Assembly (NCBI GenBank): GCA_937139035.1
Contig: CAKZPK010000447.1
Location: forward strand, 1-32,978
Direction: 5' to 3'
From: an uncultured Crocinitomix sp.
GTDB lineage: Bacteria > Bacteroidota > Bacteroidia > Flavobacteriales_D > Crocinitomicaceae
DNA: 32,978 nucleotides
Numbering within the stretch: position 1 is the stretch's first letter; every line of letters starts with the position of its first letter. Positions 1 to 10,501 of this stretch are shown piece after piece. A model generated the notes under the pieces. The model made no database searches and was not told where the DNA came from. It was given only the letters and a program-made list of their open reading frames with translations. Both the position numbers and the translations under genes were made by a program.

Positions 1-3
1 TAA

Positions 4-132
4 AGCGCGACACAAGAAGAAGCGCTTGAAAAGTGCCTTCAATACGGCATTGAGTTTGTGCAAAAACACGAGCAATGCTATATCGATTCGCCAAAATTAA
101 AAACACTAAAATCTAAAAAAAATGAAATCTAA
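4..132 (+). other. possible 3' end of an upstream coding sequence
   Basis: Frame 1 stays open from just after a TAA at the first codon of the window to a TAA at 130-132. It reads like protein (for example QEEALEKCLQYGIEF) but has no ATG. It overlaps the start of the next gene by 11 nt. The in-frame stop at position 1 argues against a plain continuation of a gene from the left, so this may be a remnant, a frameshifted tail or chance. I cannot assign a family. Confidence 0.2.
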
Positions 133-1714
133 AAAAATTATAATATCAACCTATGTTTTAGGCCTTTTTGTAATTGCATCTTGCCATTCTAACGGGTCAG
201 ATTTAAATGTAGAACCACATGAAGACGGTATAATGTATGATATGGTAACCGAAACGGATGACGGTTATTATGAAGAGGGGGAGGCAAGTGAAATCATGAT
301 GATGGAAGAACCAATGTCTGAGGATTTTAATACCGAAGAGTATGATTACTTAGCAGAAAACGATTTTCTCTCCCCAACGGTTAATCCTCTTTCTACTTTC
401 GCAATTGATGTAGACAATGCAAGTTATACAAATGTGCGCCGCATGCTAAACCAAGGAGAACAACCTCCAGTAGATGCTGTTCGGACAGAGGAATTCATTA
501 ATTATTTTGATTATGATTATCCAACCCCTTCCAAAAAAGACATTTTTTCGGTGTATACTGAAATGGGAGAGTGCCCTTGGAATTCTGATCATCAATTGAT
601 GCATGTTGGGTTAAAAGGTTACACCGTTCCAATTGAGGAATTGCCACCTTCTAATTTGGTTTTTTTATTGGATGTTTCAGGTTCAATGGAGGATCAAAAT
701 AAGTTGCCATTGCTTAAAAAATCTTTCAAATTAATGGTGAATAGATTAAATACTAAAGATAAAGTGTCAATAGTGACATATGCTGGAGACGAACGCCTCG
801 TACTTGAATCAACCTCTTGCGAAAACAAAAGCAAAATAATTGCAGCGATTGATAACTTATCTTCTGGAGGATCAACTAATGGTGAAGGCGGAATTGAAAT
901 GGCATATAATCAGGCTATGGAAAATTTCATCCAAAACGGAAACAATAGAATCATTTTAGCAACTGACGGTGACTTTAATATTGGAAGATCGTCTGGTGGT
1001 GAATTGACCAGATTGATTGAGGAAAAACGTGACTTGGGTGTTTACTTAACCATTTTAGGTTTTGGAATGGGCAATTATAAAGACTCGAAAATGGAAAGCT
1101 TAGCAGATCATGGTAATGGAAATTACTTTTATATAGATGATATTGGCGAAAGTAATAATGTATTGGTTGATAATCTTGCAGGTACATTGTTTACCATTGC
1201 TAAGGATGTCAAAATTCAAGTGGAGTTTAATCCCAACTTTGTTTCTGAGTATCGTTTAATTGGTTATGAAAACAGATTAATGAATGCGGAAGATTTTGCT
1301 GATGACAAAAAAGATGCAGGAGAGCTTGGTGCTGGACATACTGTAACCGCTATTTATGAAATTGTTCCAGGAACAGCTAAAGCGAATGATTTAAAATATC
1401 AGCAGCAAATAAATAATAACTCAGCAGAATTTGCTACAGTTAAATTGCGCTACAAAAAACCGGATGAAGATCAAAGTCAATTAATCGAGTTGACAGTTCA
1501 AAATTCAACTAAATCATTAGCTGAAAATTCGAAAGAATTTCGTTTTTCAGCAGCCGTTGCCGCCTTCTCATTAATACTCCGTGAGTCAAAATATATCAAC
1601 GATTATTCACTAGAAGAGGTCTTGATATTGGCAAAATCGACTCTAAACCTAGATGATATGCGTAAAATTGGGTTTTTAAATTTGGTTGAGAAAGCTATGC
1701 TAATAGCCAGTTAG
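122..1714 (+). CDS. VWA-domain lipoprotein, YfbK-like
   Basis: This is a predicted lipoprotein of 530 aa. The signal peptide ends in the lipobox IASC with Cys21. An unusually acidic, Met-rich linker follows (about residues 22-75), then a von Willebrand factor N-terminal region (about 85-150), a VWA domain (about 178-350) and a C-terminal region of the DUF3520 type. The metal-ion-dependent adhesion site looks complete: DVSGS starting at Asp184, Thr252 in STNGEGG, and Asp282 in ATDGD. Family members such as E. coli YfbK are membrane-anchored VWA proteins of poorly defined role, often thought to organise protein complexes. The start is the first ATG, preceded by an A-rich stretch without Shine-Dalgarno, as is usual in Bacteroidota. 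It is followed by a 122-nt gap with its own promoter for queA, so it is probably transcribed separately. The ligand is unknown. Confidence 0.9.
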   Translation: MKSKKIIISTYVLGLFVIASCHSNGSDLNVEPHEDGIMYDMVTETDDGYYEEGEASEIMMMEEPMSEDFNTEEYDYLAENDFLSPTVNPLSTFAIDVDNASYTNVRRMLNQGEQPPVDAVRTEEFINYFDYDYPTPSKKDIFSVYTEMGECPWNSDHQLMHVGLKGYTVPIEELPPSNLVFLLDVSGSMEDQNKLPLLKKSFKLMVNRLNTKDKVSIVTYAGDERLVLESTSCENKSKIIAAIDNLSSGGSTNGEGGIEMAYNQAMENFIQNGNNRIILATDGDFNIGRSSGGELTRLIEEKRDLGVYLTILGFGMGNYKDSKMESLADHGNGNYFYIDDIGESNNVLVDNLAGTLFTIAKDVKIQVEFNPNFVSEYRLIGYENRLMNAEDFADDKKDAGELGAGHTVTAIYEIVPGTAKANDLKYQQQINNNSAEFATVKLRYKKPDEDQSQLIELTVQNSTKSLAENSKEFRFSAAVAAFSLILRESKYINDYSLEEVLILAKSTLNLDDMRKIGFLNLVEKAMLIAS

Positions 1715-1730
1715 CATGGGTTTAGAGTTC

Positions 1731-1765
1731 AAATTGCGCAACTCTTTCCTGTGGTTGCGTAATTT
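1731..1765 (+). terminator. inverted repeat after the VWA gene, possible terminator
   Basis: AAATTGCGCAAC (1731-1742) can pair with GTTGCGTAATTT (1754-1765) across an 11-nt loop, with one G-U pair. It starts 16 nt after the stop codon. There is no clean T-run after the stem, so rho-independent termination is uncertain; it could instead stabilise the 3' end. Confidence 0.3.
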
Positions 1766-1802
1766 GGATTCATTATCAGTTTTATTTCACATTTATAAAT
1801 GT

Positions 1803-1810
1803 TAACTTTG
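1803..1810 (+). promoter_or_regulatory. -7 promoter element for queA
   Basis: TAACTTTG matches the Bacteroidota -7 consensus TAnnTTTG exactly. It lies 26 nt upstream of the queA ATG, which would give a leader of about 20 nt. I see no clear -33 TTTG at the expected spacing. Confidence 0.5.
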
Positions 1811-1836
1811 TCCTCTTAAAAATTTAGACATACTGT

Positions 1837-2892
1837 ATGAAGTTATCAGCATTCAATTTTGAATTACCAGAAGAATTAATTGCAAAGCATCCGAATCAGA
1901 ATCGTGATGAATCGCGATTAATGGTATTGAACCGCGAAAAGCAAACAATCGAACATAAACTATTTAAAGATGTGTTGGATTATTTTGATGAAGGTGATGT
2001 TTTGATAATGAATAACACCAAAGTTTTTCCTGCACGTTTGTATGGAAATAAAGAAAAAACTGGTGCAAGAATTGAAGTTTTCTTATTGAGAGAATTAAAC
2101 CGTGAAAGTCTTTTATGGGACGTATTGGTTGATCCAGCAAGAAAAATTCGTATCGGTAACAAGCTTTACTTTACGGATGATGATTCATTAGTTGCTGAGG
2201 TAATTGATAATACGACTTCAAGAGGGCGTACTATTCGTTTCTTATTTGATGGTTCTTATGAAGAATTCAAACAAAAAATTACGGAACTAGGTGAAACTCC
2301 AATTCCTCCATATATTAAAGGAATGCGTGATGTTGTTCCTGAAGATGAGGAAAGATATCAAACAATTTATGCAAAAAATGAAGGTGCAGTTGCAGCACCA
2401 ACAGCTGGATTGCATTTTAGTCGTGAATTATTAAAACGCCTAGAAATTAAAGGTGTTGAGTTTGCAGAGCTTACACTTCACGTTGGTTTAGGAACTTTCC
2501 GTACCGTGGACGTTGAGGATTTAACAAAACATAAAATGGATTCCGAACAAGCCGAAATCACGCAAGAAGTTGCTGATATGGTAAATGACGGAAAAAGAAA
2601 TAAAAAACGTATTTGTGCTGTAGGAACTACAAGTATGCGAGCAATTGAATCAAGTGTATCTACAGATGGTTATTTGAAACCATTCGGTGGATGGACAAAC
2701 AAATTCATCTTTCCTCCATATGAGTTTTCTATCGCAAACTGTATGATTACAAACTTCCATACACCACAATCTACATTGATGATGATGGTTGCAGCATTTT
2801 CTGATTTAGACTTTGTAAAAAGAGCTTATGAAGAAGCTGTAAAAGAAAAATACCAATTCTATTCTTACGGTGATGCTATGCTTATCATCTAA
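1837..2892 (+). CDS. queA: S-adenosylmethionine:tRNA ribosyltransferase-isomerase
   Basis: QueA transfers and isomerises the ribosyl part of S-adenosylmethionine onto 7-aminomethyl-7-deazaguanine at the tRNA wobble position, forming epoxyqueuosine in the cytoplasm. The 351-aa protein has the usual family length (about 340-355). It shows the family's conserved stretches: the N-terminal [35 protein letters not shown], the central [20 protein letters not shown] and TTSMRAIES. The start is well fixed because the N-terminus aligns with the family from its first residues. The gene stands alone between its own promoter (1803) and a strong terminator (2917-2968). Other queuosine genes are not in the window. 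Confidence 0.97.
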   Translation: MKLSAFNFELPEELIAKHPNQNRDESRLMVLNREKQTIEHKLFKDVLDYFDEGDVLIMNNTKVFPARLYGNKEKTGARIEVFLLRELNRESLLWDVLVDPARKIRIGNKLYFTDDDSLVAEVIDNTTSRGRTIRFLFDGSYEEFKQKITELGETPIPPYIKGMRDVVPEDEERYQTIYAKNEGAVAAPTAGLHFSRELLKRLEIKGVEFAELTLHVGLGTFRTVDVEDLTKHKMDSEQAEITQEVADMVNDGKRNKKRICAVGTTSMRAIESSVSTDGYLKPFGGWTNKFIFPPYEFSIANCMITNFHTPQSTLMMMVAAFSDLDFVKRAYEEAVKEKYQFYSYGDAMLII

Positions 2893-2916
2893 AGATCAGG
2901 AATTTTAACTAATTTT

Positions 2917-2968
2917 AAACCGCCGAAGTAAGTCGATTCGTTTGAATCTCTAACTCGGCGGTTTTTTT
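2917..2968 (+). terminator. rho-independent terminator after queA
   Basis: AAACCGCCGA (2917-2926) pairs perfectly with TCGGCGGTTT (2955-2964), followed by a T-run to 2968. A second small hairpin, GATTC/GAATC (2935-2948), sits inside the loop. It lies 25 nt after the queA stop. Confidence 0.9.
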
Positions 2969-2982
2969 ATAGATAATCCCAA

Positions 2983-3651
2983 ATGATAGAAAGGACGGTA
3001 ATAATTAGTGCAGGAGGTATTGGCAAACGAATGGGGGCTGCTATTCCTAAACAATTCTTAAATATTAATAACCGTCCAGTATTGTTTCATACCATTGAAA
3101 AATTCTATCATTTTGACGCTAACATTCAAATTATTGTAGTGCTACCGGCTAATCAAATTGATTATTGGAAAGCCTTGTGTAAAAAGAATGATTTTATGAT
3201 CGAGCATGCCATTGTAAAAGGTGGTAAAGAACGTTTTTTCTCTGTTAAAAATGGACTAGCATTAGCAAAAGGTAATGTTATTGGAGTTCATGATGCGGTT
3301 AGACCATTGGTTGCAGCTAGAGTGATTGATGACTGTTTTGCAATGGCACAAGAAAAAGGTGCAGCAATTCCAGTGTTCAACATTAGCGAATCAATTCGTA
3401 AGGTTGAATCAAATAATTCTACAGCTGTCGATCGTAATAAATATAAGTTAGTTCAAACTCCGCAATGTTTTCAAAGCCAAATTTTAAAAGCTGCTTACGG
3501 GCTTGATTATTCTGATCAGTTTACAGATGATGCAAGTGTTGTTGAAAAAAACGGAACTCAAATTCATTTGATTAATGGAAATGAGGAGAATATAAAAATT
3601 ACTCGTCCAATTGATTTAATAATGGCGGAAACATTGATGAAGGATGAATAA
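2983..3651 (+). CDS. ispD: 2-C-methyl-D-erythritol 4-phosphate cytidylyltransferase
   Basis: IspD joins CTP and methylerythritol phosphate to give CDP-methylerythritol in the MEP pathway of isoprenoid synthesis. The 222-aa protein has the typical family length. The CTP-binding N-terminus reads SAGGIGKRMGAAIPKQF, a variant of the usual AAGxGxRMG...PKQ. GGKERFFSVKNGL and VHDAVRPLV match the conserved substrate and metal-binding motifs, and DDASVVE occurs near the C-terminus. The ATG lies only 15 nt after the queA terminator's T-run, so promoter space is very small; expression may depend on read-through or on a promoter overlapping the terminator. The 3' end overlaps the thioredoxin-like gene by 8 nt, implying co-translation. 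Confidence 0.96.
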   Translation: MIERTVIISAGGIGKRMGAAIPKQFLNINNRPVLFHTIEKFYHFDANIQIIVVLPANQIDYWKALCKKNDFMIEHAIVKGGKERFFSVKNGLALAKGNVIGVHDAVRPLVAARVIDDCFAMAQEKGAAIPVFNISESIRKVESNNSTAVDRNKYKLVQTPQCFQSQILKAAYGLDYSDQFTDDASVVEKNGTQIHLINGNEENIKITRPIDLIMAETLMKDE

Positions 3652-3922
3652 AGCAATTTATTTTAAAGGCGAAAATTGTGGAGTTTGTGCCGCGTTATTG
3701 CCAAAAATGGAAGCGCACTTTTCAGAGAATTATCCTTTACTCAAATTTGAAATTATAGAGGTTCAAAAAGAACCTGAAATAGCAGCACAATTTCAGGTGT
3801 TTACCATTCCAGTATTAATCATTTTATTTGAGGGAAAAGAGTATTATCGATTCGTTCGAAATTTTTCAGCAAGTGAAATTGATCAGAAATTGCAGCGCAC
3901 TTATAAGCTGAGTTTTCAATAA
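3644..3922 (+). CDS. thioredoxin-like protein (CGVC)
   Basis: A small cytoplasmic thioredoxin-fold protein of 92 aa. The redox motif CGVC (Cys12, Cys15) lies just after the first strand, in the normal thioredoxin position, and the cis-proline segment reads FTIPVLI. There is no signal peptide. It probably acts as a dithiol oxidoreductase in the cytoplasm; the partner is unknown. The start ATG lies inside the ispD coding region, with an 8-nt overlap in the form ATGAATAA, so its translation is probably coupled to ispD. Only 21 nt separate its stop from the next gene, which suggests an operon ispD-trx-exported protein. Functional linkage with IspD is not obvious. Confidence 0.85.
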   Translation: MNKAIYFKGENCGVCAALLPKMEAHFSENYPLLKFEIIEVQKEPEIAAQFQVFTIPVLIILFEGKEYYRFVRNFSASEIDQKLQRTYKLSFQ

Positions 3923-3943
3923 ATTATTGTAATATTAACCATA

Positions 3944-4720
3944 ATGGCATTAAAATTTAGGTTTGCTTTTTTGGTTTTAATACTTCAAATGTCTTCATAT
4001 AGTTGGGGGCAATTTGTTGTTGGGGCTGGTTATGAATTAGGATTTATTCAAACCGAGGAGGATTATAATTTTAATGTTTTGGTTTATAATGATAACGAAA
4101 CCTATGATTTTTATTCTATTCAAAGTGAGCTAGGTGCAGTTTCGCATGGTGTAATGGGGCGTAGTTTTGGCGGTCAATTTTTAAATCCTAGAAAAGTAAC
4201 ATTGGGCTATTCTTTGGAATTAGGCTATCAATACTTTACCAGTAAAGGGAAATTTTTCTATCGGGAAAGTTCTACAAGAGATGCGGATTCAATTGTCAAT
4301 TTTTTTGATGGATTTACCTTTGAATCAAATTATCATATGGTGCGGTTTGATCATTATTTAGATGTGCATTGGAATCCATCTCCTACCATTAAAATCACTA
4401 ATTCAATAGGTGTTGGTTTAACTGCTTTGGTGCGTGGAGCAAGCCCTGCATTAGAGATTGACGGAACAATGATTAATACTAATCATCCAATTATCAAGTT
4501 TAAATATCAACCGCAAATCACTGAAAAATATAAAGGTTTTTCAATGACCTTTTTTGCTTCTGTGGATCTTGCGGCATTTGAATTATTCAATAATCAAGCG
4601 CTACATCAAACGCCCGATTATCGTATACCGTTGAATAAACTTCGTTTTAACACTATTGGAATTCGTTTTGTTCCAGATCCTAAAAAACCTAAGGAAAAAC
4701 CAACGGAAGAATTGTATTAA
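3944..4720 (+). CDS. exported protein, probable outer-membrane beta-barrel
   Basis: I do not recognise a named family. The 258-aa protein has a clear signal peptide (about residues 1-23, ending SYSWGQ). Alternating polar and hydrophobic stretches rich in Tyr, Phe and Gly follow, such as VVGAGYELGF and TLGYSLELGYQYF, as in Bacteroidota outer-membrane barrels. The last ten residues are Lys/Pro/Glu rich (KPKEKPTEELY), which is not a typical aromatic-ending barrel C-terminus. It follows the thioredoxin-like gene by 21 nt and is followed, after 124 nt, by another exported protein of similar style. Function cannot be inferred beyond a cell-envelope location. Confidence 0.7.
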   Translation: MALKFRFAFLVLILQMSSYSWGQFVVGAGYELGFIQTEEDYNFNVLVYNDNETYDFYSIQSELGAVSHGVMGRSFGGQFLNPRKVTLGYSLELGYQYFTSKGKFFYRESSTRDADSIVNFFDGFTFESNYHMVRFDHYLDVHWNPSPTIKITNSIGVGLTALVRGASPALEIDGTMINTNHPIIKFKYQPQITEKYKGFSMTFFASVDLAAFELFNNQALHQTPDYRIPLNKLRFNTIGIRFVPDPKKPKEKPTEELY

Positions 4721-4844
4721 ATCAATTTCAAATTCTCTATACACAACATTCTAACTTGCAATAAAACAAGATTGTTCTCGTTAATGGTTCGAAACCTAAA
4801 TACTGATTTTATTTTAGACAGCTACCTAACCAAATTCTTGAAAT

Positions 4845-5507
4845 ATGAAATTTTTATTAAGCTGTTTAGTGTTCACTTTTTTGTGCTACTCTCAAAATGC
4901 AAGTGCGCAACTTTCTGCAGCAGGAGTTCAACCAAAAATGAATTTCGCGAGACATTTAAATGTGGTACAGAATATCCCTAAGCGGTTAGCCAAATCTGTG
5001 GAAAATAGATTAGCATCTCCTGGAATTGATCTTTTTGCTGATTTTAATATTGGAGAAAAATGGAATTTCCGTGTTAAGGCAGGAGTCGAAACAAAAGGCT
5101 TTGTAAGTAATTATTTTATTTATGAATTAGATGAGCGCGCTCAAAAATATCACTATGTTTCAACAGATTTAAATGTGATGCGTAAATGGGGCGAGAATAC
5201 TAAACTACAACCCTACAGTTACATTGGATTGTCAACAGGATATTTATTCAAAATGCAAGCAAGAGTTTTGGCTGATTATGAGGCCAAGTGGTTGGATGAA
5301 GGTGTGTCGTTAACTTATGATGACTATTCTAAATTTAACATAGGATTTATTGGGGGAATGGGACTCAGTTTTGATGACGTGTTATGGTTAGAGTTGGAAT
5401 ATAATAGAGACATTTTAGCACCAATTAATCAGGCTGATTTAAAGGTTTACAATACCGTTTGGTCAGTAAACGTTGGAATAAATTTATTGAAGCTTCTTCA
5501 AAAGTAA
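4845..5507 (+). CDS. exported protein, probable outer-membrane beta-barrel
   Basis: No specific family recognised. The 220-aa protein has a signal peptide (about residues 1-22, cleavage after NASAQ). Beta-rich segments with the sequence character of porin-like outer-membrane proteins follow, such as SYIGLSTGYLF, FIGGMGLSF and VWSVNVGINLL. It is preceded by a 124-nt gap with no convincing TAnnTTTG element, so a weak promoter or read-through from the preceding gene is possible. The start is the ATG that gives a compact signal peptide with a Lys in the n-region. It resembles its upstream neighbour in style only, not in recognisable sequence. Confidence 0.75.
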   Translation: MKFLLSCLVFTFLCYSQNASAQLSAAGVQPKMNFARHLNVVQNIPKRLAKSVENRLASPGIDLFADFNIGEKWNFRVKAGVETKGFVSNYFIYELDERAQKYHYVSTDLNVMRKWGENTKLQPYSYIGLSTGYLFKMQARVLADYEAKWLDEGVSLTYDDYSKFNIGFIGGMGLSFDDVLWLELEYNRDILAPINQADLKVYNTVWSVNVGINLLKLLQK

Positions 5508-5559
5508 ATTTCAAGGTATAAAAATCAAGTTTTGAGCAGGTTTTATCCGTTCAAATGCA

Positions 5560-5567
5560 TAAATTTG
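5560..5567 (+). promoter_or_regulatory. -7 promoter element for icd
   Basis: TAAATTTG matches TAnnTTTG exactly, 53 nt before the icd ATG. A TTG at 5532-5534 is a possible but rather distant -33 element (25-nt spacer). The implied leader of about 45-48 nt contains the hairpin at 5584-5603. Confidence 0.45.
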
Positions 5568-5583
5568 TCATCCTTATAAATCC

Positions 5584-7840
<2,257 letters not shown>

Positions 7841-7862
7841 TTCTAAAACGGAATGAATTTTG

Positions 7863-7894
7863 AAAAACCTTGGCTTGTTAAGTCAAGGTTTTTT
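7863..7894 (+). terminator. rho-independent terminator after icd
   Basis: AAAAACCTTGGCTT (7863-7876) pairs with AAGTCAAGGTTTTT (7880-7893), with one G-U pair and a 3-nt loop, ending in a T-run. It starts 22 nt after the icd stop. It also rules out the in-frame TTG at 7860 as the start of the next gene, because the stem would then be coding. Confidence 0.88.
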
Positions 7895-7913
7895 GTATTT
7901 TGGAGTCTGCTTA

Positions 7914-10064
7914 ATGAATCCATTTAAATTAAAAATCAGTTTGTTTATTGTTGTGCTATCCTTTTTGAGCACAGGACATGCAAATTTTGATAATGACCAG
8001 CCAGATTCATTGCTAAATGCAATGGAGCAGGTCAAAACGGATAAGGAAAGAGCAAGTACTCAATTAGAAATTGGAATTTTTTATTTAGACAGAAGAGATC
8101 CTGCTAGTGCCTTAGCATATTTAGAAAACGCGGCTAAAATTGTCACTGATATTGAGGATCAACGAGTGGAAGCACGAGGTATGTATAGGCTTGGTGAAGC
8201 TTATACAGGAATAGATCAAGGATTAGAAGCTATTGACTGTTTTAATGCAGCTTTAAAAATTAAAAACGGTTTAAATGCAAATGATGTGCTCAACGTGTAT
8301 AACATGATGGGCGTAATTTATCTTGTGTTTGATGAAGGAGAAAAAGGGATTGAGTATTTTAATCGGGCGTTAACTTTGCAATATGAGGCGGGAGAAATTT
8401 CTGGTCGAACCTATGAATTTCTGTACAATAATAAAGGGATTACTTTTTCAAATATGGGAATGTTGGATTCTGCTATGGCAAATCATAATCGGTGCCTATC
8501 TATTCGGTTGCAAGGCGAAGATAATATAGGGATAGGTCAGTCTTACAATAATTTAGGAACCGCTTTTTTTGATGGTCAAAATTATGATTCAGCTTTGTTT
8601 TATTTTGAAAAAGGTTTGCTGTATCGGCAAAAGGTGAACAACCCTTCGACATCCAGTATTCAAGAAAGCCAAATCAATATTTCTAAAGCATTGATTGAAT
8701 TAGGTAGAGGAAGAGAAGCAAAACCAAAGTTAGAATTGATTGAGAAAGAGCTGTTGATTAAACCTAACCCAACGATAGAATTGCGCCTTAACGAACTTTT
8801 ATTGCACTTGTATGCAGAATTAAAAGATTATAGGAACGCCTTTATTTACAGTGAAAAATACTACGAACTAAAGGATAGTGTTTATGGAATTGAACAACGC
8901 GAAGAACTTATTCGAATAAACTTAAGCAGCAAATACGCTGAGCAAAAATTGCAAGATAGTTTAATAAACGCCGAGCAAATAAAACTGGATGAAATTCGAG
9001 AAACGAAAGAAAAAGAAATTAGAGATCAAAAGGCACATACTTCCAGATTAGTAGTGATTGGATTAATGGTGGCATTGGTTTTAATGTTGGGTATTATCAT
9101 TCTGGTTTACCGAAATTATCGGAGTAAGAAAAAGGCTTCTGAAGAAATTTTAGAACAAAAAAGTGAGGTTGAAAAGCAACGAGATCGGGTGCAAGAGGAG
9201 AAACTTATTGCAGATGAACAACGGGAAATAGCACAAGAGCAAAAAATGGAATTGGAGCTAATTCACCAAGAAATCACGGACAGTATTAATTACGCGCAAC
9301 GCATTCAAAATGCCATCCTTCCCTCTACTGAAACGGTTGAAAAAGCCTTGCAAAACCAGTTCGTCCTGTATTTGCCAAAAGCTGTGGTGGCAGGCGATTT
9401 TTATTGGGTGAGAGAAGTAGAAGAACGTGTTTATTTTGCTGCGGCAGATTGTACAGGTCATGGTGTGCCAGGGGCATTGGTAAGTATTATATGCTCCAAT
9501 GCTTTGAACAGAACCATTGAAGAGTTTAAATTGACTGATCCGGGTGAGATATTGGATAAAACAACAGATTTATTGATAGAGGCCTTTGTGCAAAGTAATC
9601 AGGATGTGAAAGATGGAATGGATATTTCCTTGTGCTGTTTCAATAAAAAAGAAAATTCATACACATTTGCAGGAGCAAATAATCCGCTTTATGTAATTAA
9701 GCAAAAAACGGATGGATTAATACTTGAAGAGAACACCATTCAGAATGAAACGAATTACCTTGTTGAAATAAAAGGGGATCGACAATCAATCGGTTGGCAA
9801 GAGAATCGTAAAAAGTTTACAACGAATACTGTTCATGTCAATAGTGGAGATATGATTTATTCTTTTACAGATGGATTTCCTGATCAATTTGGTGGTGAAC
9901 GAGGTAAAAAGTATAAATATCGAAAGTTTAAAAACTTTTTGTTATCCGTTTCAAATTTACCATTGTGGGAACAAAGCTCCCAAATTGAGAAAGAATTTGA
10001 CACTTGGAAAGGTGACCTAGAACAAATAGATGATGTTTGTATTGTAGGAGTAAAAACGCTATGA
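7914..10064 (+). CDS. TPR sensor - membrane helix - SpoIIE/PP2C phosphatase
   Basis: A predicted inner-membrane signalling protein of 716 aa. It has a signal peptide (about 1-23), periplasmic tetratricopeptide repeats (about 45-320), a coiled coil (about 340-375), one transmembrane helix (about 379-399), a second coiled coil (about 405-450) and a C-terminal SpoIIE-type PP2C serine phosphatase domain (about 455-716). The metal-binding acidic residues appear intact: Asp495 in AGDFYW, Asp512 in ADCTGHG, Asp570 in DGMDIS, Asp653 in FTDG and Asp706/707 near the end. Such phosphatases commonly act on anti-sigma-factor antagonists or similar switch proteins; no partner is encoded next to it. The ATG at 7914 is chosen because it begins a normal signal peptide, whereas the longer frame from a TTG at 7860 would translate the icd terminator. 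Its stop overlaps the converging haemoglobin gene by 6 nt. Confidence 0.92.
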   Translation: MNPFKLKISLFIVVLSFLSTGHANFDNDQPDSLLNAMEQVKTDKERASTQLEIGIFYLDRRDPASALAYLENAAKIVTDIEDQRVEARGMYRLGEAYTGIDQGLEAIDCFNAALKIKNGLNANDVLNVYNMMGVIYLVFDEGEKGIEYFNRALTLQYEAGEISGRTYEFLYNNKGITFSNMGMLDSAMANHNRCLSIRLQGEDNIGIGQSYNNLGTAFFDGQNYDSALFYFEKGLLYRQKVNNPSTSSIQESQINISKALIELGRGREAKPKLELIEKELLIKPNPTIELRLNELLLHLYAELKDYRNAFIYSEKYYELKDSVYGIEQREELIRINLSSKYAEQKLQDSLINAEQIKLDEIRETKEKEIRDQKAHTSRLVVIGLMVALVLMLGIIILVYRNYRSKKKASEEILEQKSEVEKQRDRVQEEKLIADEQREIAQEQKMELELIHQEITDSINYAQRIQNAILPSTETVEKALQNQFVLYLPKAVVAGDFYWVREVEERVYFAAADCTGHGVPGALVSIICSNALNRTIEEFKLTDPGEILDKTTDLLIEAFVQSNQDVKDGMDISLCCFNKKENSYTFAGANNPLYVIKQKTDGLILEENTIQNETNYLVEIKGDRQSIGWQENRKKFTTNTVHVNSGDMIYSFTDGFPDQFGGERGKKYKYRKFKNFLLSVSNLPLWEQSSQIEKEFDTWKGDLEQIDDVCIVGVKTL

Positions 10065-10433
10065 GTTTACCATGTGTTGTGCTACTTGTGGAAAACAATT
10101 GTACAAAGCTTCCTTTAAATTATCTGCCAAATCTAATTCTTGAATAGATGCATTCATTAAGCTCAACCACTCGTCTTTAGCTTCATTGGTAATGGCATGC
10201 GGCATATGTCTACGTCGCATTTTTGGTGGGCCATATTTTTCAATATAACGCGGAGGACCTCCTAAAAACTGTGTTAAAAAACAGTACTGTTTATCCTTGA
10301 TACTTTCAGCGTCTGTTTGGTTAAAAAGTGGTGATAAAACAGGGTTGACAAAAACCTTGGCATAAAAACTGTTTATAAGTTCTTGTAAACGATTATCGCC
10401 GATTAATTCGTAGAGCGTTTTTACTTTTTCCAT
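10059..10433 (-). CDS. group II truncated haemoglobin
   Basis: A small cytoplasmic haem protein of 124 aa, of the trHb2 (HbO) type. Family members bind O2 and NO and are linked to NO detoxification, oxygen handling or redox sensing. Supporting motifs are the FLGGPPRYIEKYG segment, the proximal histidine His76 in RRRHMPHAI, the group II tryptophan Trp89 in DEWLSLM, and Phe23-Tyr24 at the B10 region. A longer frame starts at an ATG at 10475, but that ATG lies inside a perfect minus-strand -7 element (10473-10480). Transcription should begin near 10466, so the ATG at 10433 is the likely start and also fits the usual trHb length. The gene converges on the phosphatase gene with a 6-nt overlap. Confidence 0.9.
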   Translation of the reverse strand: MEKVKTLYELIGDNRLQELINSFYAKVFVNPVLSPLFNQTDAESIKDKQYCFLTQFLGGPPRYIEKYGPPKMRRRHMPHAITNEAKDEWLSLMNASIQELDLADNLKEALYNCFPQVAQHMVNS

Positions 10434-10472
10434 TTTTTGGTCAATGTGTAAATTGCGTTTAAAATGTTTTAA

Positions 10473-10480
10473 CAAAAATA
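10473..10480 (-). promoter_or_regulatory. -7 promoter element for the haemoglobin gene
   Basis: Read on the minus strand this is TATTTTTG, an exact TAnnTTTG match, 40 nt upstream of the chosen ATG. It lies only 3 nt from an opposing -7-like element at 10484-10491, so the two promoters overlap back to back. Confidence 0.45.
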
Positions 10481-10483
10481 GGC

Positions 10484-10491
10484 TATCTTTA
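10484..10491 (+). promoter_or_regulatory. -7-like promoter element for the OmpA-like gene
   Basis: TATCTTTA matches TAnnTTTG at 7 of 8 positions. The GTG start codon of the next gene is only 11 nt downstream, so the leader would be about 4 nt or absent. Confidence 0.35.
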
Positions 10492-10501
10492 CGGCATTAT
10501 T

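Noticed and set aside
7860..7913. Extended N-terminus of the SpoIIE phosphatase from a TTG
   Set aside because: It would translate the icd terminator stem, and the ATG at 7914 starts a standard signal peptide.
10434..10475. Longer haemoglobin start at 10475
   Set aside because: That ATG falls inside a perfect minus-strand -7 element, and the extra 14 residues are not part of the globin fold.
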